From Formosimonas limnophila (GTDB lineage Bacteria; Pseudomonadota; Gammaproteobacteria; Burkholderiales; Burkholderiaceae): a DNA stretch of 64,000 nt. Positions within the stretch are counted from its first letter, which is position 1. The number at the start of each line of letters is the position of its first letter. Positions 58,868-64,000 of the stretch are shown here, piece by piece. Both the position numbers and the translations under genes were made by a program. Where the stretch lies: contig NZ_BMZG01000008.1 of the NCBI RefSeq assembly GCF_014652675.1, positions 32,454 through 96,453 of the forward strand, written 5' to 3'. The notes beneath the pieces were generated by a model. That model was not told the DNA's origin, did not search any database, and was given only the letters and a program-made list of their open reading frames with translations.

Positions 58868-59395
58868 TTATTTGTCATTTGGCTTAACGTTAAAGCCCTT
58901 AAACATGGCATTGGCCTGTTGGTTCATTTGTTCTTGCATTTGTAAAAACATATTTTTACTTTGCTCAATATAATTACTCATCATGCCTTGCATCATGGGC
59001 GCTTGCATTGACAGAAGCTGTTGCCATGTGTCATTGTTCATGGTATGTTGAGACGGTTCAGTGAGACTTGACTGGATTTCAGCGAAAGCCTGCATGTTTT
59101 TTTCAAGATAGCTGCCCAACATGCCTTGCATCACGTTGCCATACGAGCGAATGATTTGTGAGAGCACCGTCGATGAAAATAGCGGTAAACCGCCCGCCTC
59201 TTCTTCTAAAATGATTTGTAACAAAATGCTGCGCGTGAGGTTTTCGTTACTTTTGACATCCACGACCTCAAACACCTCATTGGCCAGAACCATTTGTTTC
59301 ACATCAGCCAACGTGATGTAAGTGCTGGTTTGCGTGTCATAGAGACGTCGATTGGGGTATTTTTTGATGATTCGTTGTTCGTTGCGTTTTCTCAT
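58868..59395 (-). CDS. phaR: Polyhydroxyalkanoate synthesis repressor PhaR
   Basis: PhaR represses phasin genes and binds PHA granules. The 175-residue protein starts with the PHB/PHA accumulation regulator DNA-binding domain: RIIKKYPNRRLYDTQTSTYI and LADVKQMVLANEVFEV. The second half is rich in Met and Gln (QSSLTEPSQHT, MFLQMQEQMNQQANAMF). No PHA synthase gene is in the window, but PhaR implies the cell stores PHA. Confidence 0.92.
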   Translation of the reverse strand: MRKRNEQRIIKKYPNRRLYDTQTSTYITLADVKQMVLANEVFEVVDVKSNENLTRSILLQIILEEEAGGLPLFSSTVLSQIIRSYGNVMQGMLGSYLEKNMQAFAEIQSSLTEPSQHTMNNDTWQQLLSMQAPMMQGMMSNYIEQSKNMFLQMQEQMNQQANAMFKGFNVKPNDK

Positions 59396-59512
59396 GTGTG
59401 GTCTCCAGATAACTAAAAGGGATGTTTTTTGTGTTTTTATGGTGTATCTGGCCTAACTTTACCAGCGGTGTGTCGATTAGTCCAGCGTTTCCGCACAGCA
59501 GCATATGATCAA

Positions 59513-60394
59513 TTATAGTTTGACCAAACACACATCCACCCTACTTTGCCCACTCAACAGTCGCCAACGCAACGCAGCATTGTCATCAAGTTGTGTGGCA
59601 AACCACGTGCTGCTGCCTGCGGTGTTTTTGGGATTTAAGCCATTTCGTGCGGTAAGAATGTCTTTGGTATAACGTGCCACAGGTGCACCGCTGTCAATGA
59701 CTTTCACCTCGGGCGACAGGCGTTGACGGATGTGGTTTGCCACAAAGGGATAATGCGTACAACCCAACACAACCACATCAGCGTGCATATTTTTCACCGC
59801 TACTAAATATTGGTCAATCAAGGCGAGCGTTCGTTCATCATCAACCTGCCCAGCATCAATCGCATCGGCCAACCCCACACAAGCGATCGACAAAACCTCT
59901 ATGCCCAACTGCGGCGTCACTGTTCGCTCCAGTAGCGCAGCGTATTTTTCACTCTCGACGGTACGCGCGGTGGCAAGCATGGCGATTTTTTTGTTAGAGG
60001 TCAGGCTCAGCGCAGGTTTTATGGCAGGTTCCAACCCCACCAAAAAGACATGAGGATAACGCTCACGCAGATATGTCGCAGCCATCGCTGTAGCGGTATT
60101 ACATGCAATCACAACCGCTTTGCAACCCTGTGCGAGAAACCAATCAACCACACGCACCATGCGTTCTTGTATCCACACTTGCGGTTTATCGCCATAAGGC
60201 ACATTTGCCGTGTCCGCCAAATAGATAAAATCCTCATGCGGCAATGTCACACGCAGGTGCTGCCAAACGCTCAACCCGCCAATACCCGAATCAAACACAC
60301 CAATCGGTGCGTCCATACTATCAGCCAAAGAAGGGCCATCCGCTGCACGCAAATGAGGGACAACGGAGATATCGTTCGTTTGACTTGTATTCAT
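59513..60394 (-). CDS. murI: Glutamate racemase
   Basis: MurI makes D-glutamate for peptidoglycan. The catalytic pattern is present: GVFDSGIGGLSVWQHL near residue 31, ACNTATAMA with the first Cys, and LGCTHYPFVANHI with the second. The 293-residue length is normal. Its start overlaps the DUF455 gene stop by four bases, so the two are translated together. Confidence 0.95.
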   Translation of the reverse strand: MNTSQTNDISVVPHLRAADGPSLADSMDAPIGVFDSGIGGLSVWQHLRVTLPHEDFIYLADTANVPYGDKPQVWIQERMVRVVDWFLAQGCKAVVIACNTATAMAATYLRERYPHVFLVGLEPAIKPALSLTSNKKIAMLATARTVESEKYAALLERTVTPQLGIEVLSIACVGLADAIDAGQVDDERTLALIDQYLVAVKNMHADVVVLGCTHYPFVANHIRQRLSPEVKVIDSGAPVARYTKDILTARNGLNPKNTAGSSTWFATQLDDNAALRWRLLSGQSRVDVCLVKL

Positions 60395-61263
60395 TGGGGT
60401 GCAGCTCTACTAAATTGGTTTTGCAAATGCGTTAATTCTTCTTCATAGAATCCCGCAGCGCGGCGCGCAGCAATATTATAGGGAGGTCGCCCTTTCGGCG
60501 CATTGTATTGCTCGCTTAGCTGACGGTATGTGAGTACAGGTTCAATATTATTTTGCTCACAAGCGTATAAAAACCAGCGATTACCGACAATCACATGGCC
60601 AATTTCGTCATTGAGTATCACATCGAGAATCATCGCGCCATCCACATCACCTGCCTGATAAAGTTTATCGCGCATCACAGGACACGCATCCAGACCACGC
60701 GCTTCGAGCGTACGTGGCACCATCGCCATGCGGTCAGCGAGTTTGTGACGGGTTTTTTCTGCCATTTCCCACAGTCCATTGTGTGCGAGAAAGTCACCGT
60801 AGGAAGCTCCCATCGTCGCCAAATGATTCGATAGCAATGAGAAATGATGTGCTTCTTCACACGCCACCATCCACCAATCCCAATAATAATCAGCTGGTAA
60901 ATTCGGGAATCGCACCATCGCATCAAGCGCGAGATTAATCGCATTGAACTCTATGTGCGCCAATGCATGAATCATGCCTGCGCGACCTTCTGGCGTATTG
61001 GCACTTCGCTTGGGCACTTTTAATGCGTTAACCAATTCTGGCTTTTCGGGGCGTCCAGGAATGTTTTGCTCAAAGTCAGCATCAGCCGTCAAATCAACTG
61101 TGGCATCCAAACGCACCATTTCCATGTCGATAAAAGCCCTCATGCTGCGAGTCGCTTCAACTTTCTGCAGCGGGTCAGTACATGTCAAAACCCGCAATGC
61201 CGCCGCACGCAGGTCAATGCCGTGGTTCATCAACTCAACTGGGTCAAACAACGTGTCAGTCAT
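60391..61263 (-). CDS. DUF455 ferritin-like protein
   Basis: The 290-residue protein is a DUF455 member of unknown function. Di-iron ligands are suggested by HALAHIEFNAINLALD near 113, ACEEAHHFSLLSNHL near 151 and LNDEIGHVIVGNRWF near 222, which fit the Glu and ExxH spacing of the ferritin-like fold; it resembles the tRNA hydroxylase MiaE in this respect. Its coupling to murI does not point to a function. The window gives no closer partner. Confidence 0.85.
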   Translation of the reverse strand: MTDTLFDPVELMNHGIDLRAAALRVLTCTDPLQKVEATRSMRAFIDMEMVRLDATVDLTADADFEQNIPGRPEKPELVNALKVPKRSANTPEGRAGMIHALAHIEFNAINLALDAMVRFPNLPADYYWDWWMVACEEAHHFSLLSNHLATMGASYGDFLAHNGLWEMAEKTRHKLADRMAMVPRTLEARGLDACPVMRDKLYQAGDVDGAMILDVILNDEIGHVIVGNRWFLYACEQNNIEPVLTYRQLSEQYNAPKGRPPYNIAARRAAGFYEEELTHLQNQFSRAAPQ

Positions 61264-61378
61264 TGGTGTATCGCTTTATGGAAAAAGGCTTATTTTATCG
61301 GAAAGACTGACAGCCCGAATGAAAATCACCGCTCGAACCTTAGCAGAATCGCAGTGATGACAGTACACGCCCTAAAAA

Positions 61379-61957
61379 CTATCTAAAGTGACAGCCATCC
61401 ATGTGGTCATTAACCAAGCCCATCGCCTGCATAAACGCATAACACGTCGTCGGCCCGACGAACTTCCAACCACGTTTTTTTAAGTCTTTGCTCAACCGAA
61501 TGGATGTCGGTGTACTCGCTGGGATGCTGGCACGCGTCACGGTCTTTGGTCGCTCATCGGCAGGTGATACGAACTGCCAAAAGTAAGTGTCCAGCGAACC
61601 GAATTCTTTCACAATCTCTAACGCTCGTTGTGCATTATTTATCGTCGCTTCGATTTTGCCACGATGGCGAATGATGCCCTCATCCTGCAATAGTCGCACC
61701 ACATCAGCCTCGGTAAATTTCGCCACTTTCTTAAAATCAAACCCTTTAAACGCACGGCGAAACGTCTCGCGCCGCTTCAAAATCGTATACCACGACAACC
61801 CCGACTGAAAGCCCTCCAAGCAAATCTTCTCAAAAAGACGCACATCATCGTGCATCGGTTTGCCCCACTCCTGGTCGTGATAGTGCACATAAAGCTCATC
61901 TTCACCGCACCAAAAACAGCGGTTATTGATTAGATTTTCGGTTGTTTTAGCTGCCAT
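61379..61957 (-). CDS. tag: DNA-3-methyladenine glycosylase I
   Basis: Tag removes 3-methyladenine from alkylated DNA. The 192 residues have RCFWCGEDELYVHYHDQEWG near 12 with zinc-binding Cys, FEKICLEGFQSGLSWYTILKRR read in pieces, and the C-terminal CYAFMQAMGLVNDHMDGCHF with further zinc ligands. ATG 61957 is chosen for its AGGG ribosome site; an upstream in-frame extension to 62020 lacks one. Confidence 0.94.
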   Translation of the reverse strand: MAAKTTENLINNRCFWCGEDELYVHYHDQEWGKPMHDDVRLFEKICLEGFQSGLSWYTILKRRETFRRAFKGFDFKKVAKFTEADVVRLLQDEGIIRHRGKIEATINNAQRALEIVKEFGSLDTYFWQFVSPADERPKTVTRASIPASTPTSIRLSKDLKKRGWKFVGPTTCYAFMQAMGLVNDHMDGCHFR

Positions 61958-62021
61958 ATTGCCCTCTTTAGTGTGTATCAAATTGCAGCTAACCGCTGCA
62001 TGTGTGTGATTATGACGCAAA

Positions 62022-62046
62022 AAAGAGCACCCGTTTGGTGCTCTTT
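62022..62046. terminator. Terminator after aceA
   Basis: Arms AAAGAGCACC and GGTGCTCTTT, perfect over 10 bp, with a five-base loop and a T-run on the minus strand (CTTTTTTGC). It lies about 40 bases after the aceA stop. Confidence 0.85.
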
Positions 62047-62083
62047 AGTATGAGAACTCAGCAAAAATTTAACTATGATTGCT

Positions 62084-63673
62084 TCAATTAAATTGATTTG
62101 ACGTATTTTTCTCACCACCAGCTTTAAGTGCCTGTTCACCCGCAAAAAACTCTTTGTGGTCATCGCCAATGTCAGAACCCGACATGGCTTGGTGTTTGAC
62201 GCAAGCGACACCTTTGCGAATTTCTTGGCGTTGAACGCCTTTGACGTAGGCAAGCATACCTTCTTTGCCGAAGTAGCCTTCGGACAAGTCGTTCATGCTC
62301 AACGCAGTCGTGTGGTACGTCGGCAAAGTAATCAGGTGGTGGAAAATGCCCGCTTCGCGTGACGCATCAGCTTGGAATGTACGAATGCGATCATCCGCCG
62401 CTTTAGCCAACTCTGACTCGTCGTAATCAACGCTCATTAGTTTAGCGCGATCGTACGCTGACACATCTTTGCCTTCAGCAACCATGGCGTCATAGGCTTG
62501 TTGGCGGAAATTTAACGTCCAGTTAAATGATGGTGAGTTGTTGTACACGAGTTTTGCGGTCGGTTCTTGTTCACGAATGCGTTTGACCATGTGCGCGATG
62601 TCGGCCACATTCGGTGTAGCGGTTTCAATCCACAACAAATCAGCACCCGCACGCAAACTGGCAACGCAATCCAATACCACACGGTCAATGTTTGTGTCTT
62701 GAGCAAACTCAAACAAGCCGCTCGGCAAGCGTACTGGACGGAGCAGTTTACCATCACGCTTAATCAACACTTCATCTTCATTCGCTTGGTCAATCGTCAC
62801 TTCTTCGGCTTTGAGGAAGCTGATGTATTGAGAGGCCAAGTCGCCTTTTTCACGCGACACAGGCAATGTTTGTGTCAAACCAGCGCCTTCAGAGTCAGTA
62901 CGCGCGACAATCACACCGTCGTTGATGCCCAACTCTAAAAACGCGTAACGCACTGCATTGATTTTCGCGTGGAATTCTTCGTGCGGCACGGTCACTTTAC
63001 CGTCTTGGTGGCCGCATTGTTTCACGTCTGATACTTGATTCTCGATTTGGATACAGCATGCGCCCGCTTCAATCATTTTTTTGGATAACAAATACGTCGC
63101 TTCAGGATTACCAAAACCCGCATCGATGTCAGCAATGATTGGCACAATGTGTGTCTCAAAATTATCGATTTTCGCTTGAATTTCAGCGACGTCTTTGCCT
63201 GCGGCTTTTGCAGCCTCCAATGCACGGAACAAATCATTCATTTCTTTCGCGTCCGCTTGACGCAAAAACGTATACAGCTCTTCAATCAACGCTGGCACAG
63301 AGGTTTTCTCGTGCATCGATTGGTCTGGCAAAGGGCCAAACTCCGAGCGCAATGCCGCAACCATCCAACCTGACAAATACAAATACCGCTTAGCCGTCGT
63401 GCCGTGGTGTTTTTTCACCGCAATCATTTTTTGTTGGCCGACGAAACCGTGCCAGCAACCCAATGATTGGGTGTAATTGGCTGAGTCTTTGTCATAATCT
63501 GCCATATCTTTGCGCATAATCGCCGCCGTGTATTTCGCGATGTCCAAGCCTGTTTTGAATTGGTTTTGCACCACCATGCGAGCAGCATGCTCTGGGTTGA
63601 TGGCACTCCACGAGTTTCCGTGACGGGCTTTGAGTTCTTGTACGACTTGTAAGGCAGAGGTGTAAACGCTCAT
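62084..63673 (-). CDS. aceA: Isocitrate lyase, long form
   Basis: AceA splits isocitrate to glyoxylate and succinate in the glyoxylate bypass. The 529 residues put it in the long-form subfamily. CCIQIENQVSDVKQCGHQDGK, read as QIENQVSDVKQCGHQDGK, carries the catalytic Cys in KQCGH, and NYNNSPSFNW-type residues (here VYNNSPSFNW) follow. GGAG eight bases before ATG 63673 supports the start. No malate synthase is in the window. A palindromic operator candidate lies upstream. Confidence 0.95.
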   Translation of the reverse strand: MSVYTSALQVVQELKARHGNSWSAINPEHAARMVVQNQFKTGLDIAKYTAAIMRKDMADYDKDSANYTQSLGCWHGFVGQQKMIAVKKHHGTTAKRYLYLSGWMVAALRSEFGPLPDQSMHEKTSVPALIEELYTFLRQADAKEMNDLFRALEAAKAAGKDVAEIQAKIDNFETHIVPIIADIDAGFGNPEATYLLSKKMIEAGACCIQIENQVSDVKQCGHQDGKVTVPHEEFHAKINAVRYAFLELGINDGVIVARTDSEGAGLTQTLPVSREKGDLASQYISFLKAEEVTIDQANEDEVLIKRDGKLLRPVRLPSGLFEFAQDTNIDRVVLDCVASLRAGADLLWIETATPNVADIAHMVKRIREQEPTAKLVYNNSPSFNWTLNFRQQAYDAMVAEGKDVSAYDRAKLMSVDYDESELAKAADDRIRTFQADASREAGIFHHLITLPTYHTTALSMNDLSEGYFGKEGMLAYVKGVQRQEIRKGVACVKHQAMSGSDIGDDHKEFFAGEQALKAGGEKNTSNQFN

Positions 63674-63777
63674 GATGTCTCCAGTGGATAGTAAAAAATT
63701 AGAAAACTGTCTATTGGAAAGCTATTAAAAGTCCTTAGGAGAGGCGACTTTTTGGGTTGCTTTGCACAAAAATTCTT

Positions 63778-63795
63778 ATGTCTTATATAAGACAT
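63778..63795. promoter_or_regulatory. Perfect 18-bp palindrome upstream of aceA, operator candidate
   Basis: ATGTCTTATATAAGACAT reads the same on both strands. It lies 105-122 bases before the aceA start. The GTCTTAT half with a central TA step resembles sites of FadR-type GntR regulators. It could also overlap the aceA -10 region. No terminator-like T-run follows, so I read it as a protein site. Confidence 0.55.
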
Positions 63796-63874
63796 TAAAT
63801 ATTTGAGTGAATCATACCCACTTTTCACAATCGGTGCAAGCGGTATTTAACGGTTTACTTTGAAAAATTGACGA

Positions 63875-64000
63875 TGACGTCCTCCCAAAAAAGTGTATCA
63901 GGGATAATTAGAAAAAAGCGGTTAAACTGAGCCAAACGAAGAGGAGAAGCTCATGAAGACCAGCAAGTTTACGGAAGAACAAATTGCCTTTGCGCTGCAT
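63875..64000 (+). mobile_element. Left end of an IS3-family insertion sequence (partial)
   Basis: The likely terminal inverted repeat begins at TGACGTCCTCCC (63875), followed by AAAAAAGTGTATCAGGG, which is the style of IS3-family ends. The transposase starts 78 bases later. The other end is outside the window, so group and target duplication cannot be checked. Confidence 0.6.
63953..64000 (+). CDS. IS3-family transposase OrfA, first 16 codons (partial)
   Basis: ATG 63953 with GAGGAG six bases upstream opens MKTSKFTEEQIAFALH. KSKFTEEQI-type starts are typical of the helix-turn-helix OrfA of IS3-family elements. The frame runs off the window at 64000. Confidence 0.85.
   Translation, partial: MKTSKFTEEQIAFALH

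Overview
The window reads as an ordinary, gene-dense stretch of a betaproteobacterial chromosome, most likely order Burkholderiales, with moderate G+C. The evidence is gene order and gene content: pilB-pilC-pilD-coaE-zapD-yacG, tsaB-rimI, pcnB-folK-panB with panC nearby, nudix-aat-bpt-pyrD, moeA-moaD-moaE-moaC, ftsK-lolA, a PHA regulator PhaR, a DUF455 protein next to murI, and the long (about 530-residue) form of isocitrate lyase. I cannot fix the genus. No rRNA, tRNA or CRISPR array was seen. The window opens inside a kefF-type gene and closes inside the first codons of an IS3-family transposase.

Layout. 1-4600: glutathione-gated K+ efflux (kefF-like end plus kefB/C), octaprenyl diphosphate synthase, and a CNNM/CorC-type membrane protein. 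4596-11902: type IV pilus biogenesis genes pilB, pilC and pilD, with a pseudouridine catabolic pair (psuK-psuG) wedged between pilB and pilC, then coaE, zapD and the short yacG. 11930-14080: groESL with a sigma32-like promoter, a CIRCE operator and a terminator. 14135-18677 (minus): an MFS transporter, DUF3820, ispD, ispF, tsaB, rimI and a HolD-like gene, mostly overlapping. 18791-25352 (minus): the sulfate uptake operon sbp-cysT-cysW-cysA-cysB, then a DUF2059 protein and an HSL-type esterase. The cys cluster is bracketed by two diverged direct copies of a roughly 90-bp promoter segment.

25682-30412 (plus): Nudix, two N-degron aminoacyl transferases, pyrD, and an abgT gene broken by a one-base frameshift. 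30693-35237 (minus): an AfuABC/FbpABC-type ABC importer. 35507-38844 (plus): EptA-type lipid A phosphoethanolamine transferase, a DMT exporter and a mercaptopyruvate sulfurtransferase. 38869-41298 (minus): molybdopterin genes. 41441-52722 (minus): lolA, ftsK, panC, a broken Kazal-like lipoprotein gene, a Cds1-type PLP enzyme, a VOC protein, panB, folK, pcnB and a DEAD-box helicase with two tandem RNA-binding domains. 52869-55681 (plus): fbp, argA, yggX. 55817-63673 (minus): trpS, an M50 protease, a PHP phosphoesterase, phaR, murI, DUF455, tag and aceA; aceA has a perfect 18-bp palindrome in its upstream region.

No clearly new multigene system is evident. The points most worth following are the direct repeats around the cys operon, the psuKG insertion in the pil locus, the broken Kazal-like lipoprotein beside cds1, the tandem RNA-binding domains of the DeaD homologue, and the aceA palindrome.
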